From positions 1-51,969 of the forward strand of contig JAILPJ010000049.1 in NCBI GenBank assembly GCA_024699605.1: a DNA stretch of 51,969 bases, written 5' to 3'. Each line of letters opens with the position of its first letter. The first letter of the stretch is position 1. The DNA is from Desulfovibrio sp. (GTDB lineage Bacteria > Desulfobacterota > Desulfovibrionia > Desulfovibrionales > Desulfovibrionaceae). Under the pieces are notes generated by a model. The model was not told the origin of the DNA. It did no database searches and worked only from the letters and a program-made list of their open reading frames with translations. Positions 1-10,039 of the stretch are shown in pieces. A program made the translations under genes and the position numbers.

Positions 1-255
<255 letters not shown>

Positions 256-301
256 TTTTACTAAAGAGAAAGACTTCTTTCTTCCCTGACAATTCATATT
301 T

Positions 302-415
302 TTTGGCAGCCATAGAGAAGAGGGTACACCCGATCCCATACCGAACTCGGCAGTTAAGCTCTTCATCGCCGATGATACTGCATAACGTCATGTGGGAAAG
401 TAGGTCGCTGCCAAA
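302..415 (+). rRNA. rrf: 5S ribosomal RNA
   Basis: A gene of about 114 nt lies 46 nt after the 23S end. The termini TTTGGCAGC and GCTGCCAAA pair as helix I, and the loop B/C core CCGATCCCATACCGAACTCGG is typical of bacterial 5S rRNA. No tRNA lies between 23S and 5S or after 5S. A strong terminator follows directly. Confidence 0.93.
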
Positions 416-422
416 TTTTTTT

Positions 423-447
423 AAGCCCCTGTTTGGGGCTTTTTTTG
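423..447 (+). terminator. Rho-independent terminator of the rRNA operon
   Basis: The stem AAGCCCC / GGGGCTT with a TGTTT loop is followed by a run of T. It lies immediately behind 5S and closes the rRNA transcript before pdxK. Confidence 0.9.
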
Positions 448-497
448 TGTCTTACGGTCTTTCGCGCCCTTTTCCTCCTTTTTTTGAAGGATCTCAC

Positions 498-1388
498 TTG
501 TCCAGTCAAACACCTCCCACCTCCTATCCTGTCAAGCGTGTTTGCGCTATCCATGATCTTTCCGGATTCGGACGGGCTTCGTTGACGCTTGTCATTCCGA
601 TTCTTTCTGCTCTGGGTATCCAGGTTTGTCCGCTGCCAACCGCTGTTCTTTCTTCTCAGACTTCAGGCATGCAAGGCTTTTCCTTTTGTGATCTGACCGA
701 TGAGATGCCGCGCTTTCTGGAACACTGGGCCACGCTGAATCTTGCTTTTGATTGTGTCTACAGCGGTTTTTTGGGAAACCCCGTACAGATTGAAATGGCC
801 GAAACCTGTATGCAAAAATTTCTTTTGCCCACAGGCTTTGCTTTTGTGGATCCTGTGCTTGGCGATAACGGCCAGCTTGATCCCACACAGACCCCTGAGA
901 TGGTCGCAGCCCAGCGCCAATTGGTCAGTCATGCCCAGATTATCGCCCCGAATCTCACAGAAGCCGCCTTTCTCCTCAATGAGCCCTACCGCGAAGATCT
1001 TCCCTTGCAGGCGCTTAAAGAAGAACTGGTGGCGCTTTCTGCGCTTGGTCCGGAAATGGTTGTGATTACCAGTGCTCCCAGTGAAAATCCGGCAAATTGC
1101 GCTGTGGTCGCCTATGAGCGTGCCAGTGGCCGTTTTTGGAAAGTCGAAAACAAGCGCTATCCTGTTTTTTATCCCGGTACTGGCGACACCTTTTCCAGTG
1201 TCGTTTGCGGCGCGCTTCTTCTGGGAGAGACTCTCCCTAAGGCCATAGCCCGTGCCTCTGCTTTTGTGGAGTTAGGCATTAGCCTGACGTATGGCGAGAA
1301 GATCGATCCCAGGGACGGCGTGCTCTTGGAGAGGGCCTTACCGATGCTGAACAGGGCAGACTACAAACTTGAGTTTGAGGAAGTCTAA
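498..1388 (+). CDS. pdxK: Pyridoxal/pyridoxamine kinase (PfkB/ribokinase-like)
   Basis: Cytosolic kinase that phosphorylates pyridoxal, pyridoxine or pyridoxamine to make or salvage PLP. The protein has 296 aa. The N-terminal VKRVCAIHDLSGFGRASL is typical of the pyridoxamine kinase branch. The C-terminal anion hole GTGDTFSS holds the catalytic Asp at about residue 230. The start is a TTG at 498 with a GAAGG Shine-Dalgarno 7 nt upstream. The open frame extends back through the 5S gene and terminator, so longer starts are not credible, and no in-frame ATG lies near the conserved N terminus. PdxK and PdxY cannot be told apart by eye, so the symbol is less certain than the family. Confidence 0.85.
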   Translation: MSSQTPPTSYPVKRVCAIHDLSGFGRASLTLVIPILSALGIQVCPLPTAVLSSQTSGMQGFSFCDLTDEMPRFLEHWATLNLAFDCVYSGFLGNPVQIEMAETCMQKFLLPTGFAFVDPVLGDNGQLDPTQTPEMVAAQRQLVSHAQIIAPNLTEAAFLLNEPYREDLPLQALKEELVALSALGPEMVVITSAPSENPANCAVVAYERASGRFWKVENKRYPVFYPGTGDTFSSVVCGALLLGETLPKAIARASAFVELGISLTYGEKIDPRDGVLLERALPMLNRADYKLEFEEV

Positions 1389-1475
1389 AAAATTCTCTTT
1401 TTTTGCTTGACGATTCCTTGCCTTTTTTTTCAAATCGCAACTGACTTTTTTCGTTGATTCTTATGGGAGCACAAC

Positions 1476-2456
1476 ATGGCGAAAATTTTGGTCACCGGCG
1501 GTGCCGGCTATATTGGCAGTCATGTCTGCAAATATCTTGCGGCCCATGGCTACGAAGTCGTGGTCTACGACAATCTTTCCACAGGCCACAGAGAAATGGT
1601 CCGTTGGGGGGCTTTTGAACACGGAGACGTGCGTGACGATGCCCGTCTGCGCTGTGTCCTGCGCAAGCACAAACCCGATGGGCTGATTCACTTTGCCAGT
1701 TCCATTTCCGTGGGTGAATCGGTCCTTGATCCTGGTGCCTATTACGAAAATAACGTGCTTGGTTCCCTACGCATCATGCAGGTTCTGGCACAGGAAGGCG
1801 TGCGCCCTCTGGTCGCTTCGGGCTCTGCGGCGGTCTATGGTCTGCCTGACCAGGTGCCCGTGGCTGAGACGGCAAAAACCGCACCCATCAATCCCTATGG
1901 ACGCACCAAGCTCGTCATGGAATGGATGCTTGAGGATTTTGCCCGCGCTCACGCTCTGCCCTGGATGGTTTTGCGCTATTTTAATGCCGCCGGTGCAGAT
2001 CCCGACGGTGAGACCGGCGAAAGTCATGACCCTGAGACTCATCTGATTCCCAATGTCCTCAAAGCCGTGCGTTTTCCCAAAGAGCGGCAAGTTTCCCTTT
2101 TTGGGGACGATTATCCAACGCCTGACGGAACCTGCATCCGCGATTATATTCACGTCATGGATCTGGCCAGCGCCCATGTTTTGGCCTGCGAACATCTTTT
2201 GCAGGGCAAGGCCTCCCAGAGCATCAATTTAGGAACTGGCCACGGATTTTCTGTGCGCGAAATCGTCAATGCGGCAGAAAAGGTCACCGGGCAGAAAGTG
2301 CCTTATGTGATGAAAGCCCGCAGAGACGGAGATCCTGCCCGTTTGGTGGCCGATCCTACCAAGGCCAAGGAAGTCTTAGGCTGGCAAACACGCTATTCGG
2401 ATATTGAGACCATACTCAGTACAGCCTGGGCCTGGGAACAGAAGAAAGGACAGTAA
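1476..2456 (+). CDS. galE: UDP-glucose 4-epimerase
   Basis: Interconverts UDP-glucose and UDP-galactose in the cytosol and supplies galactose for surface polysaccharide. The protein has 326 aa, normal for the family. The N-terminal Rossmann motif GGAGYIGSH (8-16) binds NAD. The catalytic Tyr and Lys are Y141 and K145 in YGRTK, with the conserved Ser region ASGSAAVYG before them. The ATG at 1476 has a GGGAG ribosome site. It ends 55 nt before glnS and may be cotranscribed with it. Members of this extended SDR family with other sugar substrates look similar, but the motif pattern fits GalE best. Confidence 0.92.
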   Translation: MAKILVTGGAGYIGSHVCKYLAAHGYEVVVYDNLSTGHREMVRWGAFEHGDVRDDARLRCVLRKHKPDGLIHFASSISVGESVLDPGAYYENNVLGSLRIMQVLAQEGVRPLVASGSAAVYGLPDQVPVAETAKTAPINPYGRTKLVMEWMLEDFARAHALPWMVLRYFNAAGADPDGETGESHDPETHLIPNVLKAVRFPKERQVSLFGDDYPTPDGTCIRDYIHVMDLASAHVLACEHLLQGKASQSINLGTGHGFSVREIVNAAEKVTGQKVPYVMKARRDGDPARLVADPTKAKEVLGWQTRYSDIETILSTAWAWEQKKGQ

Positions 2457-2511
2457 TTGGAGAGAACGGGCCATCGCTCGAGGCTCACACGCTTACGTTT
2501 TGAGGAAGACC

Positions 2512-4254
2512 ATGGACAGGACACAATCAGAGATGGCAAAAGAAGCGGCCACAGGGCTTGGTCAATCTTTAGAAAAGACCGCCAAAAGCGGCGAACAGAC
2601 AGATTTCATCCGCACCCGTATTCTTGAAGATCAGAAGAGCGGGCGTTTTCACGGACTGGTGCATACCCGTTTCCCTCCGGAACCCAATGGCTATCTGCAT
2701 TTAGGACACGCCAAGTCCATTTGTCTCAACTTTGGCGTTGCCAGGGAATTTTCGGGCAAGTGCAATCTGCGCTTTGACGATACCAATCCCGTCAAAGAAG
2801 ATATGGAGTACGTCAACGCCATTCGCGAAGACGTACGCTGGCTTGGCGGTGACTGGGAAGACCGGGAATTCTATGCCTCGAATTATTTTGAGGCACTCTA
2901 TAACTATGCTGAAGCCTTGATCAAAAAAGGCGCGGCTTATGTGGATGATCTTTCCGCGGACGAAATTCGGGCCATGCGCGGCACGTTGACTGAGCCGGGC
3001 AAAGAAAGCCCTTACCGGACACGCAGTGTTGAAGAGAATCTGGATCTTTTCCGGCGCATGCGCAACGGGGAGTTCCCGGACGGAGCACGTGTGTTGCGGG
3101 CCAAGATTGATATGGCCAGCCCCAATATTGTCATGCGTGATCCCACCCTCTATCGTATTCGCCACACGACGCATCAGCGCACCGGCGATACCTGGTGCAT
3201 TTATCCTCTTTACGATTTTGCCCACTGTCTTTCTGATTCTCTCGAAGGCATTACCCATTCCCTCTGCACGCTTGAGTTTGTCAACAATCGTGAGCTCTAC
3301 GATTGGGTGCTGGAGACCCTAGACGTCTATCATCCGCAGCAGATTGAATTTGCAAGACTGAATCTGACCTATACGGTGTTATCCAAGCGCAAGCTGATCC
3401 AGCTCGTCAAGGAAGGCTATGTGCAGGGTTGGGATGATCCGCGTATGCCCACCCTCTGCGGGCTGAGACGCCGCGGTGTTCCGCCTGAGGCTTTGCACGA
3501 ATTCTGCAAACGGATCGGCCTGGCTCGGGCCGATTCCACCGTGGAGTACGCGCTTTTGGAATTTTGCGTGCGCGAATACTTAAATGCCCATGCTCCGCGT
3601 CTGATGGCCGTTCTCGATCCCATCCGCGTGGTCATTGAAAACTATCCGGAAGATCAGACCGAGATCTTTGATCTGCCGCTCTACCCGGAAGACGAGTCTT
3701 TCGGCACGCGCAAGGTGCCATTTTGTCGCGAATTGTGGATTGAGCGCGACGATTTCAGGGCTGATCCTCCCAAGAAATTCCACAGACTCTATCCCGGCAA
3801 TGAAGTGCGCCTGCGCTATGCCTATCTTTTGACATGCCGGGAAGTGGTTTACGATGAACGGGGAGAGCTGTTGGAGCTGCGCTGTACCATTGACTCGCAA
3901 AGTCGCGGCGGACAGTCCCCGGATGGCCGCAAGGTCAAGGGGACCATTCACTGGGTTTCGGCACGACATGCCAAAGCCTGTGAAGTGCGTCTCTACGATC
4001 AGCTTTTTTCCGTACCAGATCCAGAGAATGTGCCTGAGGGCAAGACCTTTTTAGACAATATTGCACCCAATTCTCTGACCAAGGTTAAGGGCTTTCTTGA
4101 GCCGGCCTTGGCTGAGCGTAAGGTCGGTGAATGCGTGCAGTTTGAACGCGTCGGCTATTTTTGTAAGGATAAAGACAGTACGCCGCTTCTTCCCGTTTTT
4201 AACCGGACGGCGACCCTGCGCGATAGCTGGGCCAAATTGGAGAAAAAGCATTGA
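2512..4254 (+). CDS. glnS: Glutaminyl-tRNA synthetase
   Basis: Class I aminoacyl-tRNA synthetase that charges tRNA-Gln. The protein has 580 aa. The ATP-binding HIGH signature appears as HLGH (63-66) after the family-specific PPEPNGYL. The KMSKS counterpart is VLSKRK (about 289-294), as in GlnS. The C-terminal anticodon-binding beta-barrels follow. The start ATG at 2512 has a GAGGAAG site 3-9 nt upstream. The open frame runs back into galE but lacks a better start. Having glnS means the organism need not rely only on the GatCAB route for Gln-tRNA. Confidence 0.95.
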   Translation: MDRTQSEMAKEAATGLGQSLEKTAKSGEQTDFIRTRILEDQKSGRFHGLVHTRFPPEPNGYLHLGHAKSICLNFGVAREFSGKCNLRFDDTNPVKEDMEYVNAIREDVRWLGGDWEDREFYASNYFEALYNYAEALIKKGAAYVDDLSADEIRAMRGTLTEPGKESPYRTRSVEENLDLFRRMRNGEFPDGARVLRAKIDMASPNIVMRDPTLYRIRHTTHQRTGDTWCIYPLYDFAHCLSDSLEGITHSLCTLEFVNNRELYDWVLETLDVYHPQQIEFARLNLTYTVLSKRKLIQLVKEGYVQGWDDPRMPTLCGLRRRGVPPEALHEFCKRIGLARADSTVEYALLEFCVREYLNAHAPRLMAVLDPIRVVIENYPEDQTEIFDLPLYPEDESFGTRKVPFCRELWIERDDFRADPPKKFHRLYPGNEVRLRYAYLLTCREVVYDERGELLELRCTIDSQSRGGQSPDGRKVKGTIHWVSARHAKACEVRLYDQLFSVPDPENVPEGKTFLDNIAPNSLTKVKGFLEPALAERKVGECVQFERVGYFCKDKDSTPLLPVFNRTATLRDSWAKLEKKH

Positions 4255-4278
4255 TCCAGTGCGTTTTTGGTATATAAA
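4251..4278 (+). promoter_or_regulatory. Possible sigma70 promoter for the macroglobulin gene
   Basis: TTGATC and TATAAA are separated by 16 nt, about 50 nt before the macroglobulin start and overlapping the glnS stop. A GG-N10-GC arrangement overlaps it, but its -12 half is poor, so sigma70 is preferred. This is a pattern match only. Confidence 0.3.
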
Positions 4279-4330
4279 GAGCGTGTTTTTCTTTTTCAGC
4301 TCTTTACGGAAGGCATGCCAAGGAGAAGTT

Positions 4331-7300
4331 ATGAGCAGTACCTGGTTTTTCGCAAGCAGAAGTCTTTTGCAAAAACTGAAACCACTTGTTGTGCTCAGTG
4401 CTTTTGCCTGTCTGCTGCTTGCCATGTTTGTTCCGGCTGAAGCTGGGCCGGCTTATCGGCGTCTTGTGACCAATAATGCCGCCAATCAGTCCTGGCGTGA
4501 TGGCCTTGTGCTTTCCATCCATATGGATGAGCAGGCCTGCAAAAAAGCCTATGGCAACAACTGGTTTTATCAGTGTCAGGCTCCGGTTCCTGGCAAGGTC
4601 GGTCAGCGTGTGGATAGCGTGCGCATGACGCCAAGAGCCGAGGGTGTCTGGCGGTGGATCTCGGATACCGAATTGAAGTTCTTCCCCAAGACGCATTTGG
4701 CTGCCAATACCTTATATACGATCTCTCTGGAACAGGTGACGTTGCCTCAGCGCTACACCTTGAACAAAAATATTCTCTATCGTACCCCGCCGCAGGCCGT
4801 GCATCTTGAAAAGGAGACCTTGTGGATCGACCCTTCGGCCAAAGGGCAGCATGTGCTTTCTCTGCCCATGAAGTTGATCTGGCCTTATGACACGGCGCAA
4901 TTTGAAAAAATGGTCCGCCTCACGCCTCCGACCGGTGAGCGGAAACTGCGTTTTGGGCCCATGCGTTTTGTCTGGAACGATGCTCACGACGAGGTTGTGG
5001 TCAATGTGCCCATCTTGTCCTTGCCCGAGAAAAACTGCACGTGCCTGATGAGTGTGCAGGGCTTGCCTGGCTGGCACTATGAGCGTGGCAACAGGGTCTT
5101 TGACGCGCAGAGCAAGGGAAAAACTCCTCAGACTCAGGTTTCCTTTGCCATCACCGGGACGGACCGGCTGATGGACGTGAAAAGCATTGTTATTGAGCCT
5201 GTCTACGACAATAATCTCAGTCGCGAGTATCAGCTCGTTGTGACAACAAGCCTGCAAACCAAACCCGCAGATGTGCTGAGCAAGCTCGATCTTCTGCTTT
5301 TGCCCAAGAAAGCAGCTGCAGGTCAGAGTCAGGATTGCAACTGGTCTTTGATGCCCGCGCTTTCCGCTGAAGACATTCAGAACAGCACCAAGATCACGCC
5401 GATCCTTTTGCAGCCCGGAGATGAAGCCGCAACAGAAATCCGTCTGCGGCTTCCCGGTGTTGAGGAAAAGCGCGGTGTGATGTGTGCCATGAAAACTGGC
5501 TTGCGTTCCCTTGCCGGTCATACCTTGAATCGTGTCAAGCGTTTTGTGCTCACAGCGCCCAGCATGCGTGCTGAAGTCAATTTTTTGCAGCCAGGCAATG
5601 TGCTGCCCCTGCGCAACGGTCAGAAAATCGATATCCACAGCGTGGGAGTGGACCGTCTGGAATGGGAAGTCAGCGAGGTCAGAGATCCTTTCTTGGCCTT
5701 GGCCGCGGCCCGCACTGGCTTTAAAAAAGACGAAGACGACGACAATGAGATCGATTTTGCGGTTATGAGCCAGGTGCGCAAAGGAAGCGTGGCCATACCC
5801 GAACATGCGCAAGGCCAGGCGAGTTTCACCGCTCTTGATTTGGCCGAGCTTGAAGGCGGCAATGCCAAGAGCAGTCTGATGCGTCTGACGCTCAAAGGTT
5901 TTGCCGGCAAAGCTTCTGAGCCGGTCAGCACTGCCACACGCCTGATTTTAGTTTCCGATCTCGGATTGATGCTGAAAACGCAGGCGGATGGCACCCATGT
6001 GGCTTTTGTGCGTCGTATTTCCACGGGAGAACCTGTGGACAATGCCGAGATACGTCTGCTTGGAGCCAATGGCCTGCCTTGTGTGGCAGCCCAAACTTCC
6101 AAGGATGGTCGGGCTGCCTTGCCGTCCACCTATGGCTTGAACCGTGAGAAAAAACCCACAGCCTTGGTCTGCGTAAAAGACGCCGAGTTCGGCTGGTTGT
6201 CGTTGGACGATTACGCGGCCGTTGTGGAATTCAGCGACTTTCCTGTGAATGGCCGTCATGTCAGTGAACAGGGTTTGATGGCCAGCGTGTTTACCGAGCG
6301 CGGTGTCTACATGCCCGGCGAAACCCTGCATTTTGGGGCCATCTTGCGCAATCAGGCCTGGCAGCCTTTGGGCGAAAAATTACCGGTTATTGCTGTGCTC
6401 TATGGCCCTGCCGGCAATAAACTTTTGCAGCAAACCCTGGTTTTGGGCGCAGAAGGTCTCGGTTCTCTTGATTACACCACAGAGCCAGATTGTCCGGCCG
6501 GTCTCTACCGTCTGGATATTTGTCTGGCTAAGGGCAAGAACGAGCATACGGTTCTGGGTTCTGTGACCACACGTGTGGAGGAATTTCAGCCAGATACCTT
6601 GGCCTTGTCCCTGAATTTTGCGGGAGACAATCCCAAGGGCTGGATTCGTACGCAGGATAAGGCCCGTGTGCAGGTTGTCCTGAAAAATCTCTATGGCGAG
6701 CCAGCTGTGGGCAACCGCGTGCGTGCCCGTTTCTTGTCTGAACCAAGAAAGCTGAACTTCTCAGCCTATAAGGATTTTACCTTCTGCGACAAGGAAAGCG
6801 CCGGTGAAAATCACGAAGTGTCCTTGCCTGAGTTCGTCACTGATGAAAAAGGCCAGGTACTCGTTGATTTGCCGCTTGAGAGCCTGGGCCTTGGCACGCA
6901 GTTTGGAACCTTGCTGGTGGAAGGTTTTGAAAAGAGCGGCGGGCGAGCGGTTTCGCGCTCCTTGACGCATGTTTTCTCCCCCAGAAGCTCGGTGCTCGGC
7001 TACAAGCCTGAAGACGGAGCCAATAATCTGAATTATCTGCCTGAAGGCAGCAAAGCGGCCCTGCGCTTGCTTTTGCTCAACGCCAATCTCGATCCGGTTC
7101 AGGGTGAAGCGGTTCGTCTGACCCTCTCGGCCAGACGTTTTGTGACCAGTCTGGTCAGCGACAGCGCCGGCAATTATCGTTACGACGCAACGCCGGCCGA
7201 TACCGAACTCAGTTCTCAGGATCTGACCCTTGAGGCCAAAGGCACGCAGTATGTGCTGCCTACAGATCATGCCGGTGAATTCCTTCTCACCGTGCGCAAT

Positions 7301-10027
7301 GCCAAGGGTGAGGAATTGGGTCAGATTCCCTTTACGGTCGCAGGAACCCGCCTGGCTGCCCCTGGCCAGGAACCGGTGCTTGCCAATGGTTCTTTGCGTC
7401 TGACGCTGGATAAGGAGCACTATGCTCCCGGCGAGACAATTCATTTCCAGATGTCAGCGCCTTTTGCTGGCACAGGTCTTGTCAGTCTTGAACGCGATCA
7501 GGTGGTGGCTCATGCCTGGTTTACAGCCAAGGCCGGTGAAAGCGTGCATGAGATCACCATCCCCCGTGATTTTGAAGGTCGCGGCTATCTCAACGTCTCC
7601 TTTGTCCGGGACGTTGATTCACCCGCTATTTATATGAATCCCCACGTCTATGGGGTGGTTCCTTTTACCTCAGGCATCACGACCCGCGATATGGGGATCT
7701 CTATTGCCGCGCCGGCCACCGTGGCCCCGGGCGATGAGGTCAAAATCAAGCTTTCGGCGAAAAAAGCCGGTCAGGTGCAGCTCTTTCTCGTGGATGAAGG
7801 GGTTTTGCAGCTGACGGATTTTGCCGTGCCAGATCCTCTGCGCGATCTTTTGACTGACCGTGCCCTGGATGTGGTGACCCGTCAGGCTTTTCATCTTTTG
7901 ATGCCCGACCATGAACGTCTGCGTGGGCGCATCCCAGGCTTTGGCGGCGGTATGGGCAATGGCGGAGGCCGCTTCCTCAATCCTTTCAGGCGTAAGAGCG
8001 AGCCGCCCTTTGCCTATTGGGCACCGCTGCAAAGTGTCGGTCCTGATGGTTGCGAGATTCAGGTCAAGGTGCCTGAATATTTCAACGGCGCCTTCCGCAT
8101 TATGGCTGTGGGCAGTTCCCTGCAGAATGGTCAGCTTGCGGCCGGCTCAGCCAAGGCCAGAGCGGAAGTGCGGGGCAATTTGATTCTCAAGCCGCAGCTG
8201 CCGCTTGTGGTGACCCCTGGCGATACCTTTGAAGGTGCTTTGGTCATTGCCAATACTGTCAAAGGCAGCGGCGACAAAGCAGAAGTGTCTGTGCACCTGG
8301 ATCTGCCAGAGGCGTTGCGTCTGGTTCAGGGAAAGACGGATCTGACTTTGCTTGTGCCGGAAAATGGCGAAAGAGTTGTCCCCATCAGACTGGCTGTGCA
8401 GGATGACCTGGGTGAGAACAGCATACGCTTTAGCGCAAAGCTGAAAAACGCCAAGACTCCTGTTGTGCGCAGTCAGAGCCTCTCGGTACGCCCGGCGGCC
8501 CAAAGAACACTTTCGGAAACCGCCTTTAGTTTCGGCGAACTGACTGAGGAAGGCGGATCGGTTCTTGTGCCTTCAGAGCGGGATCTCTATCCCTACGAGG
8601 CTAAGAGCCGCATCACGGTAGCCGATGCGCCTCTGCTGGCTTTGCGGGCCCTGCTGGATCGTCTTGACAGCTATCCCTATGGCTGCACGGAACAGAAAAT
8701 CAGTAAGGCCATGCCCTATGTGGTGCTTTTTGATGCCCCTGCCCTGCGCAAGCTGGTTTTGTCCAATCCCAAGCGCTCCTTGCAGGAGCAACAGAAGTTT
8801 GGCGAAAAGACCATCGCTGAGGCCATAGCTGCCATCTGGGCGTCTTTGCAGTATGACGGCATCTCTGTCTGGCCAGGCCCCCATTCCTCTTCAAGCTTTG
8901 TGACAGCCTATGCCGCGGATTTTCTGGTGAGCATGCACGAACATGGTTTGCAGACCCCGGGCGATCTGGCTGAGAGGATTTTGAATATCCTGGAAAGCAA
9001 TGTCTCGCGCACACCTGAGTCTGTGGATGATGGGCGTCTGAAGATCTACGAGGCCTGGATTCTGCAGCGCGATGGTCGCATTATGACAAGTGCGCTGAGT
9101 AGTCTTGAGGAATGGTTCAAGCAGAATACCAATGGCTGGGAAACCGATGTGCTTTCAAGCCTGCTCGCGGACAGTTTTGTGACGCTGCGTTTGAAGAAGC
9201 GTGCCCAGGCCAGACTGCCTCAGGGACAGGTGAACACGACGAGTGACCCCTTCTTCTCGACGGCCATGAGTCGTGCCCTGCATGCCCTTGTGCTTTTGAG
9301 AACCTTTGGCATGGGTGAAGAAAAGGCCCAGATCATTGACTTGGTCAAAGACGCCGCCTTTTCCGAGAACGCCACAACGATTGATCTGGCCATGAGCAGC
9401 CGGGCCCTTGTGGAGCTTGCCAGGCAGAAGAACAATGCCTTTTCTGAAATGTCGGCAAACTGTCAGGAATATGCCAAGGGTTTTGGCGGCCAAGAGAACA
9501 ACGCGCGTTTTGAGGGCCTCTTGGTCTTTGACGCGCCCGGTTGCCGTCGATTTGCCATCAGCAAGCCTGCGGAGGCCTCTTCACTTTCTGTCTTGCTGAC
9601 AGAAGACGGTTTTGATCGCAAGCCCGTGTCTGCCAAGGGCAAGCTTGAAGTGACGAAGACATTACGTGATGACCATGATCAGCCTGTCAAGGCCATTTCC
9701 CTTGGGGATGTGGTCACAGCCAAAATCTGTGTTCGCTCGCCAGGCAAGCCTGTTCACGACGCTGTGATCGTCGATCTGGTACCAGGCGGCCTTGAGCCGA
9801 TTCTGGAGAAGGGTGATGGGCCTTCCGCTGAAGGTCTCCTGCGCTACGAGCGCAGGGAAGACCGAGGACTCTTCTTTGTGTCCCTTGTGCCTGAAGAGCG
9901 TTGCTTCAGCTATCGCTTGCGGGCTGCGACCAAGGGGCGTTTTGTGGCTCCGGCCGCAGATGCTTCAGCCATGTATGAACCGGCTTTGAACGGGACAAGT
10001 CAGAGTGGCGTGATTGAGGTTCAGTAA
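4331..10027 (+). CDS. Bacterial alpha-2-macroglobulin, thioester type (YfhM-like)
   Basis: Large periplasmic protease trap of 1898 aa. An N-terminal signal peptide (about residues 1-38, ending in PAEA before G) lacks a lipobox Cys, so the protein looks soluble rather than a lipoprotein as in E. coli YfhM. Successive macroglobulin domains follow, with a typical FTERGVYMPGE strand near residue 650 and an A2M block PFAYWAPLQ near 1226. The reactive thioester motif YGCTEQ is intact, with its Cys at about 1452, inside the alpha-helical thioester domain. The ATG at 4331 has an AAGGAGAAG site. pbpC begins 12 nt after the stop, matching the known yfhM-pbpC pairing in which the inhibitor is thought to guard peptidoglycan repair. 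The activity is inferred from the family. Confidence 0.9.
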   Translation: MSSTWFFASRSLLQKLKPLVVLSAFACLLLAMFVPAEAGPAYRRLVTNNAANQSWRDGLVLSIHMDEQACKKAYGNNWFYQCQAPVPGKVGQRVDSVRMTPRAEGVWRWISDTELKFFPKTHLAANTLYTISLEQVTLPQRYTLNKNILYRTPPQAVHLEKETLWIDPSAKGQHVLSLPMKLIWPYDTAQFEKMVRLTPPTGERKLRFGPMRFVWNDAHDEVVVNVPILSLPEKNCTCLMSVQGLPGWHYERGNRVFDAQSKGKTPQTQVSFAITGTDRLMDVKSIVIEPVYDNNLSREYQLVVTTSLQTKPADVLSKLDLLLLPKKAAAGQSQDCNWSLMPALSAEDIQNSTKITPILLQPGDEAATEIRLRLPGVEEKRGVMCAMKTGLRSLAGHTLNRVKRFVLTAPSMRAEVNFLQPGNVLPLRNGQKIDIHSVGVDRLEWEVSEVRDPFLALAAARTGFKKDEDDDNEIDFAVMSQVRKGSVAIPEHAQGQASFTALDLAELEGGNAKSSLMRLTLKGFAGKASEPVSTATRLILVSDLGLMLKTQADGTHVAFVRRISTGEPVDNAEIRLLGANGLPCVAAQTSKDGRAALPSTYGLNREKKPTALVCVKDAEFGWLSLDDYAAVVEFSDFPVNGRHVSEQGLMASVFTERGVYMPGETLHFGAILRNQAWQPLGEKLPVIAVLYGPAGNKLLQQTLVLGAEGLGSLDYTTEPDCPAGLYRLDICLAKGKNEHTVLGSVTTRVEEFQPDTLALSLNFAGDNPKGWIRTQDKARVQVVLKNLYGEPAVGNRVRARFLSEPRKLNFSAYKDFTFCDKESAGENHEVSLPEFVTDEKGQVLVDLPLESLGLGTQFGTLLVEGFEKSGGRAVSRSLTHVFSPRSSVLGYKPEDGANNLNYLPEGSKAALRLLLLNANLDPVQGEAVRLTLSARRFVTSLVSDSAGNYRYDATPADTELSSQDLTLEAKGTQYVLPTDHAGEFLLTVRNAKGEELGQIPFTVAGTRLAAPGQEPVLANGSLRLTLDKEHYAPGETIHFQMSAPFAGTGLVSLERDQVVAHAWFTAKAGESVHEITIPRDFEGRGYLNVSFVRDVDSPAIYMNPHVYGVVPFTSGITTRDMGISIAAPATVAPGDEVKIKLSAKKAGQVQLFLVDEGVLQLTDFAVPDPLRDLLTDRALDVVTRQAFHLLMPDHERLRGRIPGFGGGMGNGGGRFLNPFRRKSEPPFAYWAPLQSVGPDGCEIQVKVPEYFNGAFRIMAVGSSLQNGQLAAGSAKARAEVRGNLILKPQLPLVVTPGDTFEGALVIANTVKGSGDKAEVSVHLDLPEALRLVQGKTDLTLLVPENGERVVPIRLAVQDDLGENSIRFSAKLKNAKTPVVRSQSLSVRPAAQRTLSETAFSFGELTEEGGSVLVPSERDLYPYEAKSRITVADAPLLALRALLDRLDSYPYGCTEQKISKAMPYVVLFDAPALRKLVLSNPKRSLQEQQKFGEKTIAEAIAAIWASLQYDGISVWPGPHSSSSFVTAYAADFLVSMHEHGLQTPGDLAERILNILESNVSRTPESVDDGRLKIYEAWILQRDGRIMTSALSSLEEWFKQNTNGWETDVLSSLLADSFVTLRLKKRAQARLPQGQVNTTSDPFFSTAMSRALHALVLLRTFGMGEEKAQIIDLVKDAAFSENATTIDLAMSSRALVELARQKNNAFSEMSANCQEYAKGFGGQENNARFEGLLVFDAPGCRRFAISKPAEASSLSVLLTEDGFDRKPVSAKGKLEVTKTLRDDHDQPVKAISLGDVVTAKICVRSPGKPVHDAVIVDLVPGGLEPILEKGDGPSAEGLLRYERREDRGLFFVSLVPEERCFSYRLRAATKGRFVAPAADASAMYEPALNGTSQSGVIEVQ

Positions 10028-10039
10028 CCTGGGCCCTGC

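Noticed and set aside
4265..4285. GG-N10-GC (sigma54-like) match before the macroglobulin gene
   Set aside because: The -12 half lacks the TTGC core; a sigma70 match at the same place is better.
4712..5812. 366-codon open frame opposite the macroglobulin gene
   Set aside because: Antisense shadow; no domain seen.
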